Shown here: in pieces, positions 47,599 through 57,496 of the stretch
How the letters are laid out: each line of letters starts with the position of its first letter
Position numbering within the stretch: position 1 is the stretch's first letter
Origin: Daucus carota subsp. sativus
Lineage: Eukaryota > Streptophyta > Magnoliopsida > Apiales > Apiaceae
Assembly (NCBI RefSeq): GCF_001625215.2
Contig: NC_030389.2
Coordinates: forward strand, 44,629,454-44,693,453
Reading direction: 5' to 3'
DNA length: 64,000 nucleotides
Notes under the pieces: model-generated
The model's input: the letters and a program-made list of their open reading frames with translations, nothing else
Database searches by the model: none
Told to the model about the DNA's origin: nothing
Translations under genes and position numbers: made by a program

Positions 47599-48594
47599 AT
47601 GGCCTCCAGATGGGTTCCAACTAAGTTTCTTGGACGAGGGTCTTATGGCTGCGTGTTTCGGGCTGAATTTGCATCACCGTCTCTGGCTTATGCTTGTAAT
47701 GTACCCCGGACAGTGGCTGTGAAATCGGTTTCTGAGAGGTTATTGTGGTCTTTGGCGTTGGAGAAATCGGTGTTGTGTGATCTTGGAGGGTGTAAAGAGA
47801 TTGTTCGTTGCTTCGAGGACGAGGATTTTCAGAGTACTAATGAGGATGGTACGAGTTGTTATAATATTGTACTGGAGTATGCGGATGGAGGGACGTTACA
47901 GCAGGTGATTGAGTCGAGGGGATGGATACCTGAGTACGAGGCTAGTTGGTACGCGTTGATGTTGCTTAAGGGTCTCTCGCGTGTGCATGGGAAAGGGTAC
48001 GTTCATTGTGACATGAAGCCGAGTAATGTTCTTGTTTTTAATATTCCTCGGGATGAGTTTAAGGGTGTGGTTAAGTGTAATCTGAAATTAGCGGATTTTG
48101 GATTGGCCAAGAAGGGGGGAGAGATGAGTTTGGGGGCAGGGGAGGAGTACAAGCACAGGGGAACGTTGCTTTATAGTTCCCCGGAGTCTGTGGTCTTTGG
48201 AGTGCATGAAGCAGCCATGGATATATGGGCTGTTGGTTGTATTGTTCTGGAATTGCTTTTGGGGGAGGGCGGGTTATGGAAAAAATGCATTGATGAAGAT
48301 GCACAATGTTTGGCAGAGATGATTGCGAATTATGAGGATGACAGGCTGATTTTGTTGGTGCCTGAGCTTGATCATTTGTCGGAGAATGGAAAGGATTTTG
48401 TGAGAAGATGTTTGACAAAGAGGGTCGAAGATAGGTGGACTGCAGATGAACTTTTGAGCCACCCCTTCATTACGTGCAACCAGAGGCTGGTGAGGCAGTT
48501 TGAGGCCAGATATTCCTACCAGAATTTGATGAAGTATCAACAGGATACACTACTCAGTCGTGCAATATTCGGACCATTCATGGGAGTATTTTAG
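47599..48594 (+). CDS. MAPKKK-like Ser/Thr protein kinase, copy 2
   Basis: A single exon of 331 residues, starting MASRWVPTKFLGRGSYGCVF. The motif set is the same as in the paralogue at 3560-4651: VAVK lysine, HCDMKPSN, DFGLAKKGG, SPE and DIWAVGC, with RWTADELLSHPF near the domain end. After the shared YQNLMKYQ the tail diverges and stops 18 residues later (QDTLLSRAIFGPFMGVF), about 30 residues shorter than copy 1. The gene is in opposite orientation to copy 1, and core promoter and 3' flank are shared, so the duplication was segmental and inverted. Role inferred from the family: upstream MAP kinase signalling. An ATG-less extension of ten codons upstream is not preferred. Confidence 0.9.
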   Translation: MASRWVPTKFLGRGSYGCVFRAEFASPSLAYACNVPRTVAVKSVSERLLWSLALEKSVLCDLGGCKEIVRCFEDEDFQSTNEDGTSCYNIVLEYADGGTLQQVIESRGWIPEYEASWYALMLLKGLSRVHGKGYVHCDMKPSNVLVFNIPRDEFKGVVKCNLKLADFGLAKKGGEMSLGAGEEYKHRGTLLYSSPESVVFGVHEAAMDIWAVGCIVLELLLGEGGLWKKCIDEDAQCLAEMIANYEDDRLILLVPELDHLSENGKDFVRRCLTKRVEDRWTADELLSHPFITCNQRLVRQFEARYSYQNLMKYQQDTLLSRAIFGPFMGVF

Positions 48595-49435
48595 TTCAGT
48601 CTTGACAGAACAAGTATCAAACTATCAGAGGCTCTTTGATTAGGAGTAATGTTTTGCTTATGTTGACTAATTTGGGAAGGCGATTAAAAGATGGATGGTA
48701 AACAGTATCACTGCCTGGAATTTAATTTTTGTCAGAGTTCTTTAAGCAGTAATATGCTGTGTATTGGCTAGCTAGGACATTCCTTCATCGCTGGTTGTGC
48801 AGTTAATGGAACATGGAAGTTAGAACTCAACAATCCTTCATGTGAAGTTTCCTTTGGTTTGTTATTCAATTCTCCAGAGATTTCTCTTTAATTTTTTGAA
48901 AAATGTTCTGGAGATTTGTAGCTGCAGTTGATCTTTTCATTAGCAATTAGTGTTAATATATATATATATGGTGGTTCTGTTGAGCAAGTTAATGTTAGAA
49001 GTCTTATGTTCTGTTACTGTGAGCCTTCTAAACTCTCTAATCCCTGATATTAGGGTTTTGAGTGAGGCTTCAATAGTGTTATACCTGACCATTGCAAATG
49101 CACAAAAACCAGCTTCAAAGAAGTGAGAAAATAGTTATTTAGTTGCTTTTGTTGTGCTTTTTTAATCTGTTTTGATTTTTTTCCTTCTTTAATAATAGAA
49201 TGTTGAAGTAATATCAAGGAATTGGTAATAACTGTTTCTAATTTGGAAAATCCTCTATAAATGTGTATAATTAAACCAGAATGTCATGTGGAAAATTTAA
49301 CTGTTATATATATTCCTTAGCCATGAGCTTCTGCTATGGTAATTAGTTCAGTTATGAACTAAATAGAATCTATAAAAGAAACATAAGCGTTTAGGTGCCA
49401 CTTGGCATATATTAACTCTCTTCTTATTACCTGAT
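48595..49435 (+). other. 3' flank of kinase copy 2
   Basis: Contains blocks matching the 3' flank of kinase copy 1, including an unoccupied site for the MITE at 2675-2921 near GAGCAAGTTAATGTTAG (about 48983-48999). The remainder is AT-rich with a TA microsatellite at 48957-48969. Confidence 0.6.
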
Positions 49436-50598
49436 CGACAAGATCAGTACACTTTATGCTAAGCTCAGAAGTAATATTTTCAACAATATCTCCAGAATTT
49501 CCTCTGAAACTGAGTTATCAGACGAGGAACATCGGACTCATGTTTCATATGATCAACTTCTTTGTCCAGTACAATCCCTGTAACGTCGATCCCTTCACCG
49601 TCTGTAGAAGTTCCATCACTTCATACCGCAGAGTGGATTGTTCTTCCACAGCCTTTCTAACATGCTCAATTCCCATGTCATATTCACAATGAGTTGAAGA
49701 CATCAACTCTGGACCAATGAGTGGAGAACCAAGCAGCCAACTAATATCACTGTCTTCATTAGAATAGACGTAACCACAATTCTTTGTTTATTTACAAGTA
49801 GTAGTGAGTTTGAATCAGATACCAAAGTGCTGAATTAATTTTTAGTTTCCCAGTTTCTTATTTAATCAACTTTTGAAATATTATAAGTTGTTTTGGTGAA
49901 TGTTAACGCGCATAATACTCATTAACAAAGAAAATTGTCTAGCTGTGCTTAAATCTCTCTTAATTCAGGACTTCAAGAATATATTGATTTAATTGACTGA
50001 AAAAAATATGTTCCCTAAACTTGAGTTAATATCCTTATTTGTACTCTGGATCAGATTTTGAGCAAGTCACCAAGTCACCCTGGCCAGCTCGACTTTTTGG
50101 GTGGTTCAATTCAAGTATTTTCGACGTGCTGTGAACCATTTCCTGTAAAGAGTATCATATTGTAATTTTATAGACTCTCACTGTTGTTTTCAGTTGCTGG
50201 TTAGATGATCAAAAGTCAAGAGGGTTACCATCGAATGCTTATTTACCATTTTCATCTGCCTGATTTAATGCTGATTGCAGTTTCATAGTTTATTTTGCTA
50301 TAAGTGTTAAATATTACACACAGACAAGATCAGTACACTTGATGCTAAGTTGAGAAGTAAAGAAGATGAGCTTAGAAGAAAGAACAAGGTAATACTGAAT
50401 CTGGAATCACATTTGGAGACAGCTAATTTCAGTGACAAAGTCTTAGCAACAAAGGAAGAGACATCCATCTTTATATAATTTGATTAAATTGAACTCGCAG
50501 TAATCAACATATAATCAACTAGAAATCATTGTGTTACAGTTTACCTTGACGAGCCTCGCCTTAAGGAAATTCTTATGGCAAAGGAAGACATTACACAA
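49436..50598 (+). pseudogene. Scrambled duplicate of coiled-coil gene, part 1
   Basis: Pieces follow one another out of order: 49436-49477 matches exon 7 start (43818-43858). An antisense block (49478-49720) belongs to another gene. 49770-49960 matches 45430-45600, and 50055-50125 matches 45617-45680. 50131-50215 matches 43600-43690 (intron 5/exon 6), 50222-50470 matches 43720-43970, and 50510-50598 matches 44010-44105. Introns are kept, so this was DNA-level duplication, not retroposition. The exon 6 counterpart carries small indels and several frames are closed. It is non-functional. Confidence 0.75.
49478..49735 (-). pseudogene. Antisense fragment of the repeat gene, small copy
   Basis: The minus-strand frame contains SDISWLLGSPLIGPELMSST, then HCEYDMGIEHVRKAVEEQST and a tail resembling the end of the gene at 50626 (ESDVPRLITQFQRK versus ESDVHCPITQFQKE). 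The internal 28-residue repeats are missing, so it looks like a shortened copy. It ends abruptly at the junction with coiled-coil gene sequence. Confidence 0.6.
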
Positions 50599-50625
50599 AG
50601 TCGCGTTTTTCTTTTCTTGCATTGC

Positions 50626-52190
50626 TTATTGATTTGCTTCTTCATTGACTTGCACCACTTTACAGTGCTTGCAAGAAACTCTGCCCCCTTTCGCTTTACC
50701 TATTAACTTGCAAATCGTGGTTTGACATGCTTCTGTGTCACATATTTTCAACAATATCTCAAGAATTTCCTTCTGAAACTGAGTTATAGGACAATGAACA
50801 TCAGACTCATTTTTCATATACTCAACTTCTTTCTCTAGAACACTCCGAGCAACGTCGACCCCTTCAATGTCATGTAGAAGTTCTGTGACATCTAGCACTT
50901 CAGACCGCGGAATGGAGTGTTCTTCCACAGCCTGATCTCCTTTTTCAACCAACTCCAACAATTCAAAAAAAATTGGCAACACTTTTGTCTTTGTATCCCC
51001 AATTTCTTGCACCTCTTCATCATACCGATTGAGTCGGTTACTAGATTGACCATGCTCGATTCCCATGTCACGTTCACCTTCAATTGCTTTTCTACATTCC
51101 AATTCAGAACTAATGCAGATCCTATGGTCAGCCCGTCTCATTTGCTCAATTTCCATATTATATTCACCTTCAGTTTCTTTTCTGGTATCTTCTGGAGCAT
51201 CAAATATATAGCTATGCAAAGGCTCTCCGACATGCTCAATGCTCAATTCATATGCACCATCAGTTGCTTTTGTATCATCAATGTTGCTCCGGAAAGGATC
51301 TCCAATATGCTCGGTTCCCAAGCCATATTCACCTTCAGTTGCCTTTGTATCTTTTAGTTTACTATGAACAACCTCTCTAACATGCTCAATTCCCAAGTCA
51401 TATTCACCTTCAGTTGCTTTTGTATCTTTTAGTTCACGAATATGACTAGGAACAAACTCTCTAACATGCTCAATTCCCAAGTCATATTCACCTTCAGTTG
51501 CCTTTGTATCTTTTAGTTCACGAATATGACTAGGAACAACCTCTCTAACATGCTCAATTCCCAAACCATATTCACCTTCAGTTGCCTTTGTATCTTTTAG
51601 TTCACAAATATGACTATGAACAAACTATCTAACATGCTCAATTCTCAAGCCATATTCACCTTCAGTTGCCTTTGTACTCCCTCCGTCCCATTTTAACTGC
51701 TTTTGACTTTTTTACACGTATTTTAAGATGTTAAAAAAAATTACATCTAAAAAAATTATTTTTTATAAAATTTATATCAAATAAAAGTTTAGAATCTAAA
51801 CTTTTATTTGATATAAGAATTGAAATTTTTTATTGAGTGTAGATATTGTTTTTTTACACCTCAATATACGTGTTAGAAAGTCAAACATCAGTTAAAATGG
51901 GACAGAGGGAGTATCTTTTAGTTCACAAATATGACTATGGACAACCTCTCTAACATGCTCAATTTCCAAACCATATTCACCTTCAGTTGCCTTTGTTTCT
52001 TTTAGTTCACAACGACTATGAACAACCTCTCTAACATGCTCAGTTCCCAAGCCATATATACCTTCAGTTGTCTTTTTTTCTTTTAATTAAAAAATATGAC
52101 TATGAACAGGCTCTCTAACATGCTCAATTTCCAAGTCATATTCACTATGGGTTGAAGACATCGATTCTCGACCAACTGAAGGTCTCTTCA
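50626..52190 (-). pseudogene. 28-aa repeat protein gene, interrupted
   Basis: The minus-strand open frame 50626-51624 encodes five or so copies of a 28-residue unit (KDTKATEGEYDLGIEHVREV then PSHIREL-like), followed by a unique C-terminal domain of about 170 residues. That domain contains a Leu/Glu-rich region and a Cys-rich end (TEACQTTICKLIGKAKGGRV, SCKHCKV). Further repeats continue to about 52140 and then a likely start MSSTHSEYDLEIEHVRE. That 5' part has in-frame stops and is split by a Stowaway (51677-51911). No family is recognised. The repeat unit is 84 bp at DNA level. Confidence 0.55.
51677..51911. mobile_element. Stowaway MITE, 235 bp, copy B, inside repeat gene
   Basis: Ends CTCCCTCCGTCCCATTTTAA and TTAAAATGGGACAGAGGGAG, TA on both sides (51675-51676, 51912-51913). 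It is identical in length to copy A at 12858-13092 and closely matches it when inverted. It disrupts the 28-aa repeat array. Confidence 0.92.
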
Positions 52191-52487
52191 GTAGAGAACC
52201 GGAGCTTCAGCTCTCTTCTTATGCTTTTTTGTTTCACCCGGTCGTGTTTATTACATGCATAACAACAGCCTTTTATAGGCTTCAAGTTTACAATCTTACA
52301 TCACTGCATAACTCACTATTTTTTGTCCTTGTACATATTAATAGCATACCTTAAAAAATTATCGTTGACTTTTGGTGGCCAGCTTATCTTCATTTACCAA
52401 TATTTAATTTAATATACCCGTACAGCTATGTCTAGTTATAACAACCACCTTCTTTTTATTAAGCATGCATTTAAACATAATAATTCC

Positions 52488-52770
52488 TGTTCCCTCTGTT
52501 CCAGCCATTTTGTTTACGTATGGTTTGAGCACTAAGGTGAAGAAATATGTATAAATTAAATAGTGTAAAACAGAAAGAATAGCGGGGTGAAGTGATGGGT
52601 CTCATTGATTTTTAATATATAAAGAGAGATAGTAGAATGATTTTAGTATGAATATGGAAGAAAAATGAGGAAGTAATAGGACCTATCGACTATTTTTAAT
52701 AAGTTTTAAAATGTAAAGAATTGGATGAAACACCTAAAAAACAAACTATGAAGAAATGATCGGAAAGAAG
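52488..52770. mobile_element. Degenerate Stowaway MITE
   Basis: TTCCCTCTGTTCCAG start, with an interior related to the element at 46236-46539 (GGGTGAAGTGATGGGTCTCA versus its GGGCCTATCA region). The right end is worn. Confidence 0.45.
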
Positions 52771-52928
52771 TACAGTTTAGTGCACTACTGAAGACCATGC
52801 CTATATAGGGAGCAATTTCGAAATCAATGTGTTAAAATATATCGAGTATTTCTCCTTATGGGAACCAATCTATCTCTTAAATACGAGTCCTTGAGAGCAT
52901 CTTTCTGCTTGAAAGTCAATGAGTTTTT

Positions 52929-52949
52929 TTTTTGTTTTTTTTACAGGAG
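52929..52949 (-). mobile_element. Poly(A)-only retroposon scar
   Basis: GTCAATGAGTTTTT occurs at 52915-52928 and 52950-52963 around a 21-bp insert of T-rich sequence ending ACAGGAG. This is consistent with a truncated retroposon tail in minus orientation. Confidence 0.55.
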
Positions 52950-53019
52950 GTCAATGAGTTTTTGATCCTTTGTAGTAACATACTTATGCAGTTATGCTTA
53001 CTTAGTACAAGTTCATTGA

Positions 53020-53170
53020 CTTTTCCTTTTGATTCTGCTCCTGTTTGTTGGCGTCGGTTCTGATTATATCTGTATCACTTGACATTACAGGAGCGAATGG
53101 CAATAGAAAGCTCTAGATAAAACTTTCCTCATCTTTCTGATCCTTCACAGTCAAATTTTACCATACAATT
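53020..53170 (+). pseudogene. Scrambled duplicate of coiled-coil gene, part 2
   Basis: Matches 45040-45180 (end of intron 11 and exon 12): GATTCTGCTCCTGTTTGTTG, then TTACAGGAGCGAATGGCAAT and CTTTCCTCATCTTTCTGATC. An in-frame stop appears early in the exon counterpart. It lies beyond the antisense repeat gene. Confidence 0.75.
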
Positions 53171-53221
53171 TTACTGCTTCGTTGTTCATGTTCATTTGTT
53201 CTTCCATATCTATGCTGTAAC

Positions 53222-53301
53222 TAGAGGTGGCCAAACGGGCCGAACCGACTGAACCGGCACGCCCCGAACCGGGTTTTTAACCGCCCGAATGGCGGCCTCT
53301 A
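53222..53301. mobile_element. 80-bp hAT foldback, sibling of 36447 element
   Basis: Starts TAGAGGTGGCCAAACGGGCC and ends GGCGGCCTCTA, with exact 8-bp GCTGTAAC on both sides (53214-53221, 53302-53309). It is among the shortest complete hAT-type insertions one can define here. Confidence 0.85.
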
Positions 53302-53680
53302 GCTGTAACTACATTGTAAACTGGAGTAGAAGTGTATGATTTTTTTAAAGCAGGAAATTACCAAAGTATTATGTTCTTGTATGTTTCAATACTGTACAAA
53401 ATTTCAAGGTCCTCATATATTGTCAAAATGTGTCTTATTAAATCAGATTCGTTATTATTTTTTATTTTTACCCTCAGCGAGGTGACGAGTTGATTTGAGT
53501 TTTTGTAACTGAGGAGGTACTGACGAATAGATTTGAGTTGATTTAGGTTTTTGTAACTTATCAGTAAACCGAATGAGTTAATTTAAGTTTTCTGATTATA
53601 TTGTACTATATATGTTGCATTAAAATAGAATGAATTGATTTAAGTTTTTGTAATATATTGTTGTAAAAATAGAATCACAC

Positions 53681-54811
53681 TCCCTCTCGCTTTGACTTTT
53701 TAGACACGTCTTTGACTACAGATATAAAATTGGAATTTTTTAAAAAATTTTATTCAGAAAAAAAACTCCTCAAATAATTGATTGATTAGCTTTTTGTGAC
53801 ACATACCAAAATCTCTAATCCAAAAAACTCCTCAAATTAGTTTTCTCAAAATCAGCTTTTTGGACCCAAACCTATATTTCAATCAACTAACTACCAAACA
53901 CTAAAATTAGCGGATTCTAATGGTCAAATCTCTAAACCACCTCAAACTTCTAATTTTTGTCCAAACCTTTAACTTCCAAACATCACTTTTATTTACGTAG
54001 AAATTGTGATAGATCCTCCATAGTATACAACTTTTTTTTTTTTTTCGCTTCCTAGCACCAAATTTTGTTCTAAGAACAAAAATAGGTTACCCCTAAATAA
54101 ATGAGCATATGTCTATTCACTATTCGTACACAACTTGTGCATGATATTTAATTATTATGCTCCGATTTTAAAGGAATGTTGAATTATTCTATCGGCTAGT
54201 AAAATAATAAATGGTGGCCTGTTTTGAAGTCGAGTACTGAATTATTCTACCTAGCTGATAAAATAATGAACTCACAACTCAAAAGACATTAACAATTGTC
54301 CGTGAGTACCAGTTCACCAAGAAATAAACATAGAGAAACTTCCAATTTATACGGTCGAGAGGGGTGGCAATTCCGGTAACGATTGTGTTTGTGTCAGCAA
54401 TCAGATTGATTTCAAGTCAAACTAAAATTATGTACTGTATTATTTTAAAAACAGCTAGATTTCATCCAAAAACAGCAGGGTTGCGTAACATGAAGCCTTG
54501 ACATTTGCTAAAAGTAGTGCACAAACATTATTTTATACAGGTTATAGTTTCATATTCTTTCTCCATTTTTCAATTTTGACGGGTTATATTTATCAAACTT
54601 TAACTGAGATTTAAGAGTTTTTTTTTTTTTTTTAGAAACTGAGATTTAAGAGTTGTTCGAAAATTTCAAAAAACAAATAATTTATCGAAATTATATCAGA
54701 ATGTCGAAATGGTCTCAAAAAAAATTTCAAATAATTTTATCGATCATCATTTCAAATTTTACAAAATAATAAAACAAAATCTAAAACTTGAAAATATATA
54801 AATTTTATCTA
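53681..54811. other. Intergenic with transposon fragments
   Basis: 53681-53757 is a Stowaway left half (CTCCCTCTCGCTTTGAC start). 53765-53985 is the dispersed repeat shared with 32490-32690. About 54360-54420 begins like the hAT foldback family (GGGGTGGCAATTCCGG) but is truncated. No gene is seen. Confidence 0.45.
54620..54636 (-). mobile_element. Poly(A)-only retroposon scar with 18-bp TSD
   Basis: AACTGAGATTTAAGAGTT occurs exactly at 54602-54619 and 54637-54654. Between them is only a 14-T run plus AGA. The clean long duplication argues for target-primed reverse transcription that inserted little more than the tail. Confidence 0.65.
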
Positions 54812-55024
54812 CTCCCTCTCATTTTTTACCGTTTTTTAACACTGCTCAACACGTATTTTAAGATGTATATAAAACATAGTTCTATAACTTATTTTTAAAT
54901 TCTTTTTTATAAAAATTTAAACATCAAATTTTTATTTAAAAAAAGTTCAAAATAATTTATCGAACTACATTTTACGAGAGTACCGAGCTCCGTCCCCAAT
55001 GTAAACAAATGAGAGAGACGGGAG
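54812..55024. mobile_element. Stowaway MITE upstream of MMP gene, 213 bp
   Basis: Ends CTCCCTCTCATTTTTTACC and AATGAGAGAGACGGGAG, TA on both sides (54810-54811, 55025-55026). It ends 253 bp before the metalloproteinase ATG, so it lies in the likely promoter. Confidence 0.85.
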
Positions 55025-55277
55025 TAAAATTTTACTATTTGGTACCTCCAAAATTTTTATGCCATATCCGTCGTCTAACCAAGAGAGTAAAAACGAATAT
55101 AACTAGACAAGCAAGACGGCTCCAAGTTTGAAGCACCTCATTCCACAACGTTAAGTTGACTCCTCGTTGCCGACTTCCAGGAACCACGAAGATGTAATAA
55201 TCTCTTGTAGTTTTCTGTAACCCTACTATGTAATAATAATCCACCAAAACTTCCAACTATCACATTTTCATCACAAC

Positions 55278-56390
55278 ATGAATCACAACATTCTAAATCT
55301 CCTATCACTTTTCATACTCACACTCTCAACATTACCCTCATCATCTCTCTCTCTCCCATCTCTCCCATCTCTCCCACATTTCTTCCCCAACATCTCCTCC
55401 ATCCCCCACTCCAACCTCTCCGCCGCATGGGACTCCTTCCACGCCCTCGCCGGCTGCCACTCCGGCGACCAAAAACCCGGCCTTGCCAAACTCAAACAGT
55501 ACTTCCACTCTTTCGGTTACTTGACTATTTCAAATTTCTCCGATAACTTCGATGATTCACTTGAGGCCGCTATCAAAACCTACCAGCTCAACTTCAATTT
55601 GAACTCCACCGGAGAACTCGACGATTCGACATTAACTCAAATTCTTCAGCCGAGATGCGGCGTCGCCGATATAGTCAACGGCACGACGACGATGAAGTCA
55701 AACTCGAATGTGACGAAACGAAGGAACTTAGGAGTCGTTAAGCATTACTCGTTCTTCTCCGGATCGCCGCGGTGGGGAGGGAAGAAGAGTGAGCTGACGT
55801 TCGCGTTTTTGCCGGAGAATCGGTTAGATGAGTCGGTGAAGGCGGTGTTCGCGACGGCGTTTGACCGGTGGGCGGAGGTGACGCCGTTGACTTTTCGCGA
55901 AACGGCGTCGTATTCTCAGGCGGATATCAAGATAGGGTTCTACAGCCGTGACCACGGCGATGGGGAGCCCTTTGACGGCGTTTTGGGGACGTTGGGGCAC
56001 GCGTTTTCGCCGCCGAGTGGGCACTTGCATTTGGACGGCGACGAGAATTGGGTCATCAACGGCGAGATTCTCCGGTCGCCGGCGGAGGACGCGGTGGATC
56101 TGGAGTCGGTGGTGGTGCATGAGATTGGACATTTGTTAGGGTTAGGTCATTCTTCGGTGGAGAGTGCGATTATGTTTCCGTCGATTTCGTCGGGAGTCCG
56201 GCGAGTTGAGCTCGCCGGCGATGACATAGAGGGGGTTCAGGCGTTGTATGGGTCGGGTCCGGGTTATAGCGGGTCACCGAATCCGACCCTGGAGGAGAGC
56301 GATACCAATGGTGCAGGTATTATTGCTAGGTCATTCTTTATGGGATCGTTAAGCTTGAGCTTTGGCATTTTATTAATGAATGTTCTGTAA
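55278..56390 (+). CDS. Plant matrix metalloproteinase, GPI-anchored type
   Basis: A single exon of 370 residues, the usual plant MMP layout. A signal peptide covers about 1-26. The prodomain has a peptidoglycan-binding-like fold (about 48-125) and the cysteine switch PRCGVAD (125-131, usual form PRCGVPD) that keeps the zymogen latent. The catalytic domain (about 153-325) has the structural Zn/Ca region HGDGEPFDGVLGTLGHAF, the zinc motif HEIGHLLGLGH (281-291) with Glu282, and Met299 of the Met-turn. A C-terminal hydrophobic tail (about 352-370) after a small-residue site near N344-G347 predicts a GPI anchor, so it acts at the cell surface on extracellular proteins. The coding sequence is strikingly GC-richer than its surroundings. 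Two or more N-glycosylation sequons are visible. It appears intact. Confidence 0.95.
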   Translation: MNHNILNLLSLFILTLSTLPSSSLSLPSLPSLPHFFPNISSIPHSNLSAAWDSFHALAGCHSGDQKPGLAKLKQYFHSFGYLTISNFSDNFDDSLEAAIKTYQLNFNLNSTGELDDSTLTQILQPRCGVADIVNGTTTMKSNSNVTKRRNLGVVKHYSFFSGSPRWGGKKSELTFAFLPENRLDESVKAVFATAFDRWAEVTPLTFRETASYSQADIKIGFYSRDHGDGEPFDGVLGTLGHAFSPPSGHLHLDGDENWVINGEILRSPAEDAVDLESVVVHEIGHLLGLGHSSVESAIMFPSISSGVRRVELAGDDIEGVQALYGSGPGYSGSPNPTLEESDTNGAGIIARSFFMGSLSLSFGILLMNVL

Positions 56391-57305
56391 ATTTTGTTTT
56401 ACATCGTTAAACATATTCTTACGAGATCTGAAAACATATCCAGATATATTTTATTTAGAATGCCGGTTAAATGTTAGCTAAAAGATTCTTGACTGTATTT
56501 TTGATTTATCGATAAATTTCTGACATTCTAAATCCATATGTCGCACTTGTCGAATTGATTAAATCTTCGATTATTCAATTAATCATTTAATTAATTTTTA
56601 ATCATTTTAATTTTTTCTGATTTCGTGACTTCACTGGTGAAGTCCATTCTTTCTTTTCACACCATCCTTTTTTTTATTGATATCAGTCTTATTACAGAAA
56701 AAATGCACGTGAACACCATAATTTGAAAGCTAAAGTTTAATTTGATATAACATTTAGAAGTTTATATAAATATTAGAGAAAATAGATTTTTTTTGTCACT
56801 CGATTTATTGTGTTTTTAGAAACTTGCCATCTAACTAATTTTTTTTTTTCCTTTTACTTACAAATGTTAGGTTTGGATTACTAACATTATGATAATTTTT
56901 TGCAGCAAATTTATAAATAATGATAATATGTAATATTTTGATGATGTGTCATATGTTTATATCTTTATTACTTTATATATAGCAATAATAATATAAATGA
57001 GCTGATAAAAATTAAAATCATGAAAAATCATAATTAGAATTCTAAAAATTCAATAATCATGAATATAAAATCAAAGACTTCAAACAATTCACCCTCCCAG
57101 ATAAGATAAAGTATAATTGAGTTGTATGATGCATCATTTTTCGCTATTAAAGTTTCAATCGACTAGCTTAGTCTAAGAGCTCTCTTATATTTATCTTCTA
57201 AATTTTAATAACTTTTTCTTATTATAATTTTCAAGATAAATAAATAGAGAGGAAAACTTAATTTTCGATGATTGTCCTTTATAATGCATCATTTTATTAT
57301 TATTA
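56391..57305. other. 3' flank of MMP gene, intergenic
   Basis: AT-rich with T-runs. I see no second gene. Confidence 0.5.
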
Positions 57306-57496
57306 CTCTCTCTGTCCATCTCATTAGTTTACATTTTTCTCTCCTGCTTAGCACGTATTTTAAGACTCTTACAAAATATAGTTTCATAACTTATTTTTGT
57401 GAATTTTTTTTTGTGTGTAAAAATTCAATCGCTGAATTTTTATTCGGAAGGAAAAAGTAAAATTATTTATGAAACTACATCTTTTAAAAGCCATAA
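57306..57496. mobile_element. Stowaway MITE, left part, split by LTR element
   Basis: Starts CTCTCTCTGTCCATCTC after TA (57304-57305). The interior follows the 34539 subfamily (TAGCACGTATTTTAAGAC, ATAGTTTCATAACTTATTTT) up to CTACATCTTTTAAAAGCC and then stops where the LTR begins. The remaining right arm should lie beyond the window. Confidence 0.8.

Noticed and set aside
50917-51357. Plus-strand 146-codon Phe/Ser-rich frame
   Set aside because: Antisense of the in-frame 84-bp repeats. The period makes both strands open.
55824-56139. Arg-rich frames inside the metalloproteinase gene
   Set aside because: Alternative frames of GC-rich coding sequence.
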